A stretch of 64,000 nucleotides of DNA. Origin: Plantago ovata. Its lineage: Eukaryota > Streptophyta > Magnoliopsida > Lamiales > Plantaginaceae. Positions 1 through 9,530 of the stretch are shown here, piece by piece. The position numbers and the translations under genes were made by a program. The notes under the pieces were generated by a model. It did not search any database, was not told where the DNA came from, and saw only the letters and a program-made list of their open reading frames with translations. Numbering within the stretch: the stretch's first letter is position 1; every line of letters starts with the position of its first letter. The DNA is taken from assembly GCA_028274465.1 (NCBI GenBank), contig CM051455.1:87440871-87504870 (forward strand). The letters run 5' to 3'.

Positions 1-433
1 GTCGAGACTACCAAGCTTGCACTTAACTAAGTGCAATGCATAAATGTGACAAGCCAAGCGAGAAAAACCTCAAACAAATTCATAGAGATGAAGCATATGA
101 TTAATGGCGTAGTTAGTTAACCTTCCCAATAAAAAAGTTCAAAAAATTCGGCAATAAACTCCATATAAAACATGCAAGACTATCCTAAGATGAATGCAGT
201 GAATGCAACCTAAAAAACTAAGAAAGCAGTAAACGTGCAAATGCAAATGCAAACCAAAGAACAAGATACTAATCAACACAAAGACAAACAATACTTAACA
301 TCGCGGTTCACATCCCATCCCCCTTATGATTCTTAAGCTAGCCCCTAGCAAAAGAGAATGAGTAATAAGAAGTGATACTAGATGTTATCGAACAGTTTGG
401 CCTCGGTTGGTTGAGAGTGGACATGTGAAAAGA
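1..433 (-). other. 3' noncoding part of element A
   Basis: No gene. The sequence is colinear with 35150-35580 of element B and with the reverse of 60900-61330 of copy C, and forms the conserved noncoding stretch between the ATHILA-type ORF and the 3' LTR. The PPT and 3' LTR of A are off the window. Confidence 0.7.
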
Positions 434-1373
434 CTAATCATCGGGATGGTAATCCCCATAAAAGTCCCTCCACATGTCAGACATGAGATCATTGGACTGC
501 TGTAGAGCCTCCTGTTGCTGCTGGATGAGCTGTTGCTGCTCCCACCTTCGTTGCCTATACTCTCGGCGATGCTCCTCGAATGTCTCCCAATCGCGGTTGC
601 GCTGGGCGATGTGCCCGTCGAGGTCCTGTCGCAGTGCCGCGGTACTGGCATCAACTCTATCAAAATGATCGTCGAGGTAGGCCCGCAGTTCAGAGAAGTC
701 AAATCCTCTAGACCCCTGTGGTGTTCGAGGCGGTGCATGCGGTGCTCTATGGACAAATGGAATATCCAGGATAGGGGCTTGGCCATCATCAGCCTCCATA
801 GCATCCTCATAATCATTCTCATTATCGGAATCGCTCGGTTGGAAGGGTGCTTCCACATCAACAGCGGCAGCCGTGGGGTTCTTCAACTGATACCTAGCCA
901 GCTGCACCTCAATAGTCGAGGGTGAAAGGGCAGCGACCTCGCAATCCCCCTCGTCAATGTCCTCGACCCCATGATATTTGCAGTAGGCAGTGATGAAGCT
1001 CGGAAAGATGAAGGGCTTCTTCTTCTTTTCCCAATGGCGCTCATACTCTTCGTACATGATGTGCCCGATGTCGATCCGATGTTTGTCTATCAAGCATTAG
1101 AGGAGCTCAGCGTAATTTGGTTGTATCCAAGTGTCATTCTTCTTAGGGATCAAGTTGAAGATGCAGAATTTCATCATCACCTTAGCCTCAATGCCAAGGT
1201 CGCTCTGACGGATCCGTGCAGGTTCTCCTTCGATTTCTGGATATCTGTACTCCCTGTTGCAGATCACGTCCGTAATATGTCTTCCTATCACCCTAGTGGC
1301 CCTCGAATATAGGTAGGCATGGTCGCTCCCTGTGAATTCCTGCTGCCCAAAATGGATGAATGAAGAAATTGAC
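434..1373 (-). pseudogene. ATHILA-type second ORF of element A, C-terminal part
   Basis: Fossil ORF part. The translation has the plant retrotransposon ORF pattern also seen at 35597-36848 and 59634-60877: a region ending RHIDIGHIMYEEYERHW, then FITAYCKYHGVED, an acidic stretch, and a glutamine-rich C-terminus (QQQLIQQQQEAL) likely to be coiled coil. It resembles the ATHILA ORF-1 / putative plant transposon protein families. The N-terminal part continues at 16046-16430 on the far side of Copia1. Its function in the element is unknown. It occupies the env position, but I see no signal peptide or membrane segment. Confidence 0.7.
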
Positions 1374-1396
1374 TGTTGGTCCCTTTAAACAACAAG

Positions 1397-1438
1397 AAAA
1401 GACTAGAGGGGGGGGGGGAGGGGGGTGAATAGTCTTTT
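1397..1438. other. U5 hairpin with a long G/C homopolymer loop
   Basis: A perfect 9-bp inverted repeat (aaaagacta at 1397-1405 and tagtctttt at 1430-1438) encloses a run of 11 G, an A and 6 G. The arms are present in every LTR of this family here, but the homopolymer differs in length from LTR to LTR. Confidence 0.75.
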
Positions 1439-2283
1439 CAAACTTTTGTCGTTTAAAACTTTCTCAGCAAGTACTTATTACTTTTCAGTAATGAGGTTGC
1501 TGATACTTAACTTTCTCAGCAAGTGTAAGTTACTTTACAGTAGCTTGGTTTGCTGATACTTAAAATCAGAGAGCGGAAGTCTTTGAAACAATAAGTGCTT
1601 TTTCAGCAAGTAAGGTGTTTCAGCAAGTGATGTGAGTGACTGTGTACAAACAGATATAATTTGCTGAAAGCTAAATGCAGTAAGTAAATCACACAAACGC
1701 TTTTAGAGTGGTATCTGAGAGTGGCGTAATCTCCCAACTAATCCACTTTGTCCTTTCTAGGACTGAATCCACTAAGATATGATTGAGGTTCCTTACAATC
1801 TCCTATCTAAAGCGATTCAACAGAAACCAAAGCACACTTGCTTCGTCTCCAACCTAAACTAGAGAACTCAACCTTGTTCTCCACCAAACTTGTTACTTAT
1901 AATCAACAAAACTATGCTTGATTAAGTTCCCCCTGAATATCACGCCTGAAAGGGTGTATTTTCAGTTAGAGAGTTTTGGGGTGAGATAACTTAATTATAA
2001 CTTATTCAGTTACAACAAGTAATCTAAGAAACACAACTTGGAATACTTTGCAGTAAACAAGTTTGATTGTTTCTGGTGTCAAGACTTGTTCTTGTTCGAA
2101 AGAAAGAACACTTAACTAATTTCTTAGCCGAGTTTGTTCTACTTCTTCACAAGTAGCTTTTTCAAGCTTTAAGTCTTGGAACGGATCAATGGCAGTAAGA
2201 GAGTTTGAAGGTTTGTGAGTTTTAAGCACAAGTGAGAGTTTGATCACGTTGTTGACACCCTTCAACTCTTTGCCGGATGACCT

Positions 2284-2293
2284 CTATTTATAG
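2284..2293 (-). promoter_or_regulatory. TATA box of Copia1 3' LTR
   Basis: The minus strand reads CTATAAATAG. The same box occurs at the same place in the other LTRs: 15211-15220, 31435-31444 and 48868-48877. It is the likely core promoter defining the U3/R boundary. Confidence 0.7.
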
Positions 2294-2710
2294 TGCAAGT
2301 AAGGAGCCGTTTGAATTTCAAATCCTAAGGCTTTTGTTCCTTAACATGTCACTATCTTGCTTTTGTACTTTCAGCAGCAAACTTTGTTTGTCTTCTAGTC
2401 TTCATGTCCTTTGTGTGTAAGCTTTGCATTAAATGCACCTTTGAATAGAATTCAAACAGTAACATTGGAGTGCAAAATCTCGTACATTCAGCAAGAGGTC
2501 ACATATGTTCATCAGCAAGTGTTCATTCTCAGTTTCAGCAAACACAACCTACTCTGTCTTTCAGATTTTCACTTATGCAATGTTGTTGCTGAAAATTTCA
2601 CTTTCTGAGCAACACGTGCCTTACCAGTCTTCAGCAATCTTCAAGTCTTCAAGTCTTCAAGTCTTCAGATCTTTAAAAGTCTTCAAGATTCTGACCGGTT
2701 TCTTATTTGC

Positions 2711-2955
2711 TTCAATAATTTGTTTGTAGTAAACAAAATACATCTTCAGCAAATGCTTCAATAGGTCATTTTCTTTTCAGAAAATAAGTTACATCAAAGC
2801 TAAGCATCAATAAGATATTTTCTTGTCAGAAAATAAAATACATCATACGCTAAGGTGTCAATAGCTTAATTTCTTTTCAGAAATTAAGATACGTCATCCA
2901 CCTAAGTGTCAACAAATTATTTTCTTCTCAGAAAACAAAATGCGTCATACACAGA
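2711..2955 (-). repeat. U3 enhancer-like array in the Copia1 3' LTR
   Basis: Four to five degenerate units of about 60 bp. Each has a small inverted repeat of the type ATTTTCTGAAAAGAAAAT and a TGACGTA/TGACGCA/TGATGTA motif on the minus strand, upstream of the TATA box. TGACG is the core of plant as-1 (TGA bZIP) sites. An equivalent array is in the 5' LTR (about 15637-15880) and the Copia2 LTR (about 49290-49525); Copia3 keeps about one unit. Confidence 0.7.
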
Positions 2956-3118
2956 AGAAATAACTTAACTAACACCTATCTAAGTCATCAGCAAACGTTC
3001 CTCTTTTACAATGTCCTTTAAAAATTCTAAAATCCTATGGACCTTAAGAGTACTAGTTACTGGACTGATCTTAATTTAGCATGCTTAATTGCTCATCAAA
3101 ATTACAAGTTTCCTAACA

Positions 3119-3133
3119 AATTTCCCCCTTTTT
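3119..3133 (-). other. Polypurine tract of Copia1
   Basis: On the minus strand AAAAAGGGGGAAATT directly abuts the 3' LTR start. It is the plus-strand DNA priming site. The equivalent in Copia2 is at 49692-49706. Confidence 0.85.
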
Positions 3134-3382
3134 GATGTTAGCAATCCATGGCTAAATTAATTGTTACCCTTTTAGAGGTTTCTGATGTTGAATAAATCAG
3201 ATGATTAATGCAAGCATACTTGAATTAAAAAAACAGTAAGCATAAGTAAGTTGCATAATCAAAAACCAATAAGAGTCAAAAAGAATTCATTGCTGAAAGT
3301 TATCATTCATAAGTTTACAAGAAAGCGTAGATAACAGAGAATCAGCAAACAAAAACTTTTCACAAGAAACTATTGCAGGGAC

Positions 3383-6300
3383 TTAAACTCTTTCAGAGGA
3401 TTTTCTCAAAATCTCTCTTACACTCTTCTCAGCAAGAGCAGTGAATTCAACACAATCCTTCTCGTAGTTTTCCAGTAGCCTACGGACTTGTAGTTGAAGA
3501 ATTCTTGCATTTTTGCAGGCAGTATGATGATGCTTTTCAGCATTCATTTCCATGTAGTTAACAACCCACAAATGCATACCCCAATTGCTGGCATGGAGAA
3601 GTTGTGTATCTGAAATGTTTCTTGGATGAATCTTTCTTAACCAGAGAAGATCATCTTCTTGATCCTGAGCAGTCAGATAGAAGTACTCATAAGGAATCAA
3701 TCCAAGTTTCTTCTTAGGTTTCTTTGTTACCGGGTCAGCATAGAAAGCGATGCCAGGTGGTTTGACTATATCTGGTTCTTGTCTAAATGTCTTACCAATG
3801 GCAACTCTTCTTACATAAACCTCAAGATTCAACCATTTCTTAGCAATATTTCTTGGGAGGGATTCTTCCCTTTGCTTCTTTTGGACCTTGAGTTCAATCC
3901 ATTTGAACATCTGATTCAAACAGGCGGTAGGAAAGAACTCATTTACCAACAAATCTTCCAGCTTTAGGATCCAGCAACCATGAATGTTTCTGATCACATT
4001 CTGAGTGGTTTCATCATTGCTTGTCTTTGTATATTCAATGCCGGAGCCAATAGCAATGTTGGCCAGCCTTTTCTCTTCCTGTCTTTGCCTTCTTCTTCTT
4101 GTTTTAGCATTGTCTTGATCTCTTGCTGAAGAGTCAGACGAAAAATGCCTTGAGTGGCCAGACGGAGTTATGGCTGTTAAGGGTCTAGCTCTTATGGCTT
4201 GAGCTATTGTTTGATTGTCATCATCTTCTTCATCATCTTCATTCAGATTGTGATGACTTTCAATGTGACAGAAATCTTGAGTTTCAGCAGCGGTTTTTCT
4301 CTTTTTGGTACTTGCTGAATTTAACTCAGTTTCTGCTTGTCTTTTAGAACTTTGCTCTCTTTCAGCAAGAGGTTCTAGTGGAAGTGGCACATCATCAGCA
4401 GGAGTAGGAGGGGTTTGATTGCTTTTTCTAGTCTTCTTTTCCCCCTTAGACATGGATTGCAACATCGGAGTGATGTGCAGAGAATAAAACTCATTGCAAT
4501 TTTCAGCAAGAGTGTTGAGACTGTTATACTTCATGATGATTTCTTGTTGATCAGAGTTCATTGTTGCTAACTCTTTTTGAATATTCATCATGTTCTCTTC
4601 ATGTCTTTTCTCTGTTGCGGCCTTCTCATCCATAATAGTCTGAGCTTTGACAAGATCACTTTTTGCCAGTAAGAGAGCTTGACTTACATCTTCTTCATAG
4701 CTCTGGTGATAAAGACTGATGTCTTTCTGAGCTATGGTTAAAGTTGTAGTGCGTCTCAGCACCGTAGCCAATATTTTACCAATGTCAAGTGGGCTCTCAG
4801 CAAGCAATGCCTCATCTTCAGCGTTGCAGGCTTCATGGACTTTCTTTAGTGCGAGAATTCTGGGAGTAAACTCCTCAACTCTTGGGAACGGCACTAAATT
4901 AGGTGTCAAGGAGTGAGCCTTAAGTTCAGTAGCAAACTGATCATCTTGTAAAAGCAACTCAGCCCTTAATGAATCTCCTTCATAGCTTAGATAATCGGGA
5001 GGAGGATTCTGAACGACTTTTGGGTCTCGCTTGGATTGTTCATCTTCATTTTCCGACAAGTCGTCATCATCCTCAGATTCATCAAGTTGAGCGACTTTTG
5101 AGCCTTTGTCAGTAGCTTCACTTCCTTTTTGTTGAGTGGTTGCTGATGGCAACGCTTCAGACTCAACGACTGGAGTTTCACCAGTAGATAGTTGTTTCAA
5201 TTGAGTTTGGGGCTCAATTACTGGAGTTTCGCCAGTAGTTAGTTTTAATTGAGTAGTTGCTGAAGGCAACGTTTGAGACTCAACAACTGGAGTTGCGCCA
5301 GTAGTAAGTGGAAGGGATGGAACTTCCTTTGATTTTGGTCTTGAAGATTCACCAATTTCCAGATCCTGCGTATGCCTTGCATGGATCACGAGACTATTTT
5401 GTAAAGCTCGTTGGTAATCTTCATCTTCTTCATCCTCATCTTCAAGGTTTTCTTCAGTAACCTTGGCATCAGAAACTGGACTTTTGCCATTTTTCAAGGC
5501 AGCCCTTTTTCTGGCGTATTCTTCTTCAGTATCAGCACCTTGTACAGGTGCTTGATTTTCAGCAGCAGCAGGAGGAGGTTGAGATTCTTGCTGAGATTGT
5601 TGTTGATCAGCTTGCTGATTGTCAGAGGGATTAGTTTCAGCAGCTGTCAATTTTAATCCACCAGCACCAGGACTTGGACCTTGATTGTCATCATCTTCAT
5701 CCTTTTTGTCCTTAGAATCTTTTCCTTCATCATCACTGGGATCAGTGGGAATGTTCTCATCTTCTTCTTCTTCTTCATCATCAGTCAAGATGACTAGCTC
5801 AACGTGCTTGTACAAAGCAACACTTGTCACTTCCTCTTCCTCAGTTAATTTGTGGGGATCAGCCACCACAGGAACGAATGAGCCTTTGAGCATCACAGCT
5901 TGTTCAGCTGGAGAGGCACTCTTAAATTTGGCCTTCATATTCTCTCTGATTTGAGCAATCAGATTTGAACTCATTTGCTGAGAATATGTCATTTCTTCCG
6001 TAAGTATGGAGTGGACAAATGTTTCGAGCTTCAGCAGTGAAGATCTCTTTTTCTCATTTGAGAGATGAAGGTGAAGATCTGAGAAGTCCATTCGCCTATA
6101 TCTTTGCCAGTTGCTGACGAACTTAGCAACTCTAGACAAAGTTGTCCTCTTGAAGCTCAAGTAAAGTTCTTCAGAATTTACTTGCTGATCTTCAGTGATG
6201 AGTACCATTTCAGTGGTCTCCTTTTGAGCCTGAAAAAGAATTTTATTTAGATCAGGATTGGTTTGGAGAATTGTTTTAGAGTTTAAATCTGAATCATGAT

Positions 6301-8623
6301 TTACCTGCTGAGAGTCAGCAAGCTCATGTAGTACAATTTCCATTCCATGAGGAGCTGGGGTAGCATCCTCCATTTGTTCATCCTGAAATAAATTAAAATT
6401 AGACACAAGTACTAAGCTGTCAAACTTAGTTTTTATACCAAAATTATTAACTACCTGCTGAGCAGGGAGTGTTGGTTCTGGTGCAGAGGCTTCAGCAACC
6501 ATCTGACTTGTATCTTGAGAAGTCTGTAGAGATAGTATAATATTAGAAAAAGAATAAGTTTCAGAATTTGAAGTTTTACTGATGGTTGTATTAACTACCT
6601 GCTGAGGAAGGACAAGTTGTGGCTCAGTCCTTTCAGCATTAACAGTTTCTTCAGCAGACTTCTGAGTTTGCTCTAACTGAGAAAGCTGTGCAGTTTCAGC
6701 AATCTCCCTTGTCTCTGAATTGACAACTTGAGCAGAAGCAACTTGACCTTTAAGCTCACTGCTTGTCATGAAGAGTTCAATTGACTTGTTGGATGATTCT
6801 TCAATCTCCAACTCCATTTGTTTGCTTAAATCTTCCAGTACAAGCTGGACTTTGTCAATTGAAGTCTTGGGTGAACTTGGGCCAGCATTCTCAGCATCAA
6901 GAGATGCATCTTTGAATGATGCTTCTTGAGTTTCAGCAACTTCAGGAACTGGTACCATTGCTTTCTCAGCAACTGGTCCATCAGCAAGTTGGGCTTCAGC
7001 AACTTGATGAGTTGCTTGTTCAGCAACCATCTGTTCAGCAGCATCAGCAAATGCCGCTCTTTGCAAATCAGCAGCAATGTTGCTTACTGGTTCCATGGTT
7101 TGATCATCTAGATTATCTACAAAGTAGATATCTGGGACTTGGGCAGGAATTTCATTTCCACTGCCTTGTGGTCTATTCTCAGTAGAGTTATCAACGTTAA
7201 GTTGATTATCAACATTGCTGATGTATGTTTCGGTAATTATCTCAGCAACATCTACTGGCAAATGCGTTTCAGCATTTGTCTGGGAATTGACTGAGGAGTC
7301 TTGGACATTGGGGACTGACTGAGAAGCCAGTGTCTTCTTTCTTTTGTTACTTGTCCGTTTCCTCTTAGGTACGGGATTTGCTGATGACGCTGCAGTCTGA
7401 CTGTCATCATCAGCTTTCCTCTTTCTTCTTTTAGATTTCTCCGGTTTCCCAGAGTCATCTATTGTTGCATTTTCAGCAACGGCTCTTGTACACGTACCTT
7501 GTTGATTTTCTACAGCAGTTTCATTTGTGTTACCACCACCAACAGCAGTTTCATCTCTATGTTGCTGAGTGGTAACATCTGCAGCTGTTGTATACCTTTC
7601 TTGCTGGCTTGTGCTGACAACATTTTCAGTTGTTGTCTTCTTGGATTTCTTTCCAGCAATCTTAGGTACATTCTGCTTGTAGAAAGACCTTCCCACATTG
7701 CACACAGATTTCTTGATTGGCAATGGGTTTCTTAGCTGAATCCTGAAGTGTTCAAGGATATAGCATATCTTGATTCCATACATAACTGGAAAGGAAGGTG
7801 AGACCTTGTTGTCTTCTACCTTTACCTTAAACTTAGTAACACAATCAACAAGTCTGTTGAAAATGTACTTAGGCCAGTTAAGTTCTGATTTATTATCATG
7901 GATATGCATCAGCAATGGCCATCTTCTCAGGCCTACTTGGTCAATTCCTCCGACTTGGGAGTCAAGAACTTTAATCAGTAGCAGAGCTACTAGACCAAGT
8001 GAAGGACAGAGATGCTTTCTCTTAACGTGCTTTGTCCAAGTCACGGGAGCTATCTCACCTTTCTTCATTTTTGCATTTCTGACGTCACTGTAGAAAGCTT
8101 CAATTTCTTCGTCAGTGGCAGTGACGTCGTCTTCAGTTCCATTGGTTGGAATCTGAAAAATCTCCGCTAAATCAGTCCATTTCAGGACGATTTGCGTGTT
8201 CTGAACATAAGTAAGGATCACTTTTTCAGTGACTCCATTACTGTCTGTAAGGGACTGGATTTCTGCATTGTTGTAGAACTCCATAGTATCAATCATGCTC
8301 ACTTGCTTAGTGCGAGCAGAGATAAAGTTCATGAGGCCTTGCTGCTTGATGAACTCAAGCGCCTCTTCATTTTGGTCGTCAAGTTCTTGTTCATAAAAGT
8401 ACCGAATGTACTTTTCTTTTGCAAATCCTCCCCATTGCATCAACATCTCACACTTTGCAGTGTCAAGATATGACGGAGGCATAGGTTTTTCGGTGATTCG
8501 GTCATTTTTCAACACAACTTTCGCTGTGTTTTGGGTCAGAGAAGTCACCGGAGCAATGCCTGTTTCAGCACTGTCAACCTTTGATGATTTTGAGGACTTA
8601 GATGACTGTCTCTTGGGAGCCAT
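3383..8623 (-). CDS. Extra ORF of Copia1 after pol (1746 codons), function unknown
   Basis: An open frame in the env-like position of a SIRE-type element, same strand as pol. The start is ATG at 8623 (MAPKRQSSKSSKSSK). Visible parts: a globular N-terminal region (about residues 60-310, with LCPSLGLVALLLIKVLDSQ), two basic clusters like nuclear signals (SKRRKRKADDD, PKRKRTSNKRKK), a long Q/E/A-rich stretch, an acidic tract (DDEEEEEDE, near residue 945), tandem TGETPVVES-type repeats (near 1100-1160), likely coiled coil, and a globular C-terminus (about 1530-1746, rich in W and Y). No signal peptide or clear membrane helix, so env is only a positional label. It has a TATA box 130 bases upstream and three in-frame intron-like segments. 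A close relative lies at 49955-55242. Confidence 0.7.
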   Translation of the reverse strand: MAPKRQSSKSSKSSKVDSAETGIAPVTSLTQNTAKVVLKNDRITEKPMPPSYLDTAKCEMLMQWGGFAKEKYIRYFYEQELDDQNEEALEFIKQQGLMNFISARTKQVSMIDTMEFYNNAEIQSLTDSNGVTEKVILTYVQNTQIVLKWTDLAEIFQIPTNGTEDDVTATDEEIEAFYSDVRNAKMKKGEIAPVTWTKHVKRKHLCPSLGLVALLLIKVLDSQVGGIDQVGLRRWPLLMHIHDNKSELNWPKYIFNRLVDCVTKFKVKVEDNKVSPSFPVMYGIKICYILEHFRIQLRNPLPIKKSVCNVGRSFYKQNVPKIAGKKSKKTTTENVVSTSQQERYTTAADVTTQQHRDETAVGGGNTNETAVENQQGTCTRAVAENATIDDSGKPEKSKRRKRKADDDSQTAASSANPVPKRKRTSNKRKKTLASQSVPNVQDSSVNSQTNAETHLPVDVAEIITETYISNVDNQLNVDNSTENRPQGSGNEIPAQVPDIYFVDNLDDQTMEPVSNIAADLQRAAFADAAEQMVAEQATHQVAEAQLADGPVAEKAMVPVPEVAETQEASFKDASLDAENAGPSSPKTSIDKVQLVLEDLSKQMELEIEESSNKSIELFMTSSELKGQVASAQVVNSETREIAETAQLSQLEQTQKSAEETVNAERTEPQLVLPQQVVNTTISKTSNSETYSFSNIILSLQTSQDTSQMVAEASAPEPTLPAQQVVNNFGIKTKFDSLVLVSNFNLFQDEQMEDATPAPHGMEIVLHELADSQQVNHDSDLNSKTILQTNPDLNKILFQAQKETTEMVLITEDQQVNSEELYLSFKRTTLSRVAKFVSNWQRYRRMDFSDLHLHLSNEKKRSSLLKLETFVHSILTEEMTYSQQMSSNLIAQIRENMKAKFKSASPAEQAVMLKGSFVPVVADPHKLTEEEEVTSVALYKHVELVILTDDEEEEEDENIPTDPSDDEGKDSKDKKDEDDDNQGPSPGAGGLKLTAAETNPSDNQQADQQQSQQESQPPPAAAENQAPVQGADTEEEYARKRAALKNGKSPVSDAKVTEENLEDEDEEDEDYQRALQNSLVIHARHTQDLEIGESSRPKSKEVPSLPLTTGATPVVESQTLPSATTQLKLTTGETPVIEPQTQLKQLSTGETPVVESEALPSATTQQKGSEATDKGSKVAQLDESEDDDDLSENEDEQSKRDPKVVQNPPPDYLSYEGDSLRAELLLQDDQFATELKAHSLTPNLVPFPRVEEFTPRILALKKVHEACNAEDEALLAESPLDIGKILATVLRRTTTLTIAQKDISLYHQSYEEDVSQALLLAKSDLVKAQTIMDEKAATEKRHEENMMNIQKELATMNSDQQEIIMKYNSLNTLAENCNEFYSLHITPMLQSMSKGEKKTRKSNQTPPTPADDVPLPLEPLAEREQSSKRQAETELNSASTKKRKTAAETQDFCHIESHHNLNEDDEEDDDNQTIAQAIRARPLTAITPSGHSRHFSSDSSARDQDNAKTRRRRQRQEEKRLANIAIGSGIEYTKTSNDETTQNVIRNIHGCWILKLEDLLVNEFFPTACLNQMFKWIELKVQKKQREESLPRNIAKKWLNLEVYVRRVAIGKTFRQEPDIVKPPGIAFYADPVTKKPKKKLGLIPYEYFYLTAQDQEDDLLWLRKIHPRNISDTQLLHASNWGMHLWVVNYMEMNAEKHHHTACKNARILQLQVRRLLENYEKDCVEFTALAEKSVREILRKSSERV
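5150..5310 (-). repeat. Tandem peptide repeat TGETPVVES in the Copia1 extra ORF
   Basis: Three imperfect units (TGATPVVES, TGETPVIEP, TGETPVVES) separated by QTLPSATTQ- or QTQLKQLS-type spacers. The DNA repeats too (actggagtt...ccagtag). The same array is in Copia2 near 51720-51870. Confidence 0.75.
6230..6304 (-). other. In-frame intron-like segment 3 of the Copia1 extra ORF (75 bp)
   Basis: On the minus strand it begins CAGCAG/GTAAATC and ends TTTTTCAG/GCTC, is AT-rich and is 75 bp (25 codons, no stop). The Copia2 counterpart is 52795-52869. It reads as a plant GT-AG intron that can also be translated. Splicing is inferred, not shown. Confidence 0.5.
6383..6454 (-). other. In-frame intron-like segment 2 of the Copia1 extra ORF (72 bp)
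   Basis: On the minus strand it begins CAGCAG/GTAGTTAA and ends TTTATTTCAG/GATG, is strongly AT-rich and is 72 bp (24 codons). The Copia2 counterpart is 52948-53019. The donor context is identical to the other two segments. Confidence 0.5.
6524..6598 (-). other. In-frame intron-like segment 1 of the Copia1 extra ORF (75 bp)
   Basis: On the minus strand it begins CAGCAG/GTAGTTAA and ends TCTCTACAG/ACTT, and is 75 bp without a stop. The Copia2 counterpart is 53089-53163. Confidence 0.5.
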
Positions 8624-8755
8624 TTCTTTATATAGAGCAAGAAGTTGTACGAAAAAGATAGTTTGTTTTTTGATCGGAGGTACAGTAGTTTCAGGCTAGA
8701 AATTGCAGAGAAAGGAAATGTGAGTTAAAGAATTTTGTCATTTCTCTAACTCCTT

Positions 8756-8766
8756 CTTTATATAGT
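8756..8766 (-). promoter_or_regulatory. Internal TATA box ahead of the Copia1 extra ORF
   Basis: The minus strand reads ACTATATAAAG, about 130 bases before the ATG at 8623, a normal distance for a plant core promoter plus short leader. It is conserved in Copia2 (about 55376-55386). It suggests the extra ORF has its own transcript. Confidence 0.5.
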
Positions 8767-9156
8767 GTCTCTGGTGTGTGAGAAACTCAATCGTTTTGAG
8801 TTCTCAGCAAGGGTAAAACAGAGAAACACTGGAGATAGTGGAGCCTTTGCATTGAATGCGTAGTGGCCCACTAACTAAAACCGTCAGAGCACTCTCTCTC
8901 TTTGTTTTGTTAGCCGTTAGATTAATAACTTCTTTTAACCAATGGCCACGATTGAATTTCATGTCATGATTTATTTCGAGTTTATCTGTGCCAGCTTAAC
9001 GTCACAAATTGATTTTACCGAGTAATAAGGGATAGATTGCTTGCTGAAATAGACAAGAATCTTTTCAGCGAGTTTGAGTTAACAATCTAGCTTCTTGCTG
9101 AAAGTTCCCCCTTACTTAGATATCTCATTATTTCTAAGTTTAAATGATATTTCTGA

Positions 9157-9516
9157 TTTCCCGTATCAGTAAATTCTTTTTGCAATTTGAGACATCCTTT
9201 GGTAAAATCTGAGAGATGAGGTTTTGCTCTTTCTCTGAATTACTGTTTCAGAAAATTCCTTTGATACTTGAATACCTGTTTCAGTATCTTATTGATTGTC
9301 TAAGTACCCGTCTCAGCAATCCTTAGATTCTTTCACTTACTGAGTTCCTGTCTCAGCGAGTGATCAAGTTTCCTAACAAATACCTGTTTTGAACGAATTA
9401 CTTGTTGAATGCCTGTTTCAGCAATCATGTTGTGACTTATCATTTCTTTAGAAGAAATCAGTGACTTGGTCTTTTGGACAATAATACTTTGGCTTGCTGA
9501 ATACCTGTTTCAGCAT
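9157..9516. repeat. Array of about eight TACCTGTTTCAG motifs
   Basis: Variants such as tacctgtttcag, tacccgtctcag, ttcctgtctcag and tgcctgtttcag recur every 30-70 bases just downstream of the RNase H end. The array is also present in Copia2 (about 55776-56128). Function unknown. Confidence 0.6.
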
Positions 9517-9530
9517 TCTGCCAAGTGTAT

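Larger units (their letters stand above)
1374..3118 (-). repeat. Copia1 3' LTR (1745 bp)
   Basis: Bounded by tgttggtccc on the left and tttcctaaca on the right in plus reading, so in element orientation it runs TGTTAGGAAAC to GGGACCAACA. It carries a TATA box at 2284-2293, a U3 array of about 60-bp repeats with TGACG-like motifs (2711-2955), short tcttcaag repeats (about 2637-2690) and a C/G-run hairpin close to the U5 end (1397-1438). It differs from the 5' LTR mainly in the G-run length. Confidence 0.93.
8624..9530 (-). other. Noncoding spacer between Copia1 pol and extra ORF
   Basis: About 0.9 kb without a gene. It holds an internal TATA box (8756-8766), a second TATA-like box almost touching the ORF start (8626-8636), and a dispersed array of tacctgtttcag motifs (9157-9516). 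The same spacer is in Copia2 (55243-56146). Confidence 0.7.

Noticed and set aside
515-925. Long opposite-strand ORFs over the ATHILA-type ORFs and the copia extra ORFs
   Set aside because: Shadow frames of better-supported coding regions with no domain signals.
3383-8623. Extra ORF as a true envelope glycoprotein
   Set aside because: No signal peptide, no clear membrane helix and no cysteine-rich ectodomain; basic and acidic tracts point elsewhere.
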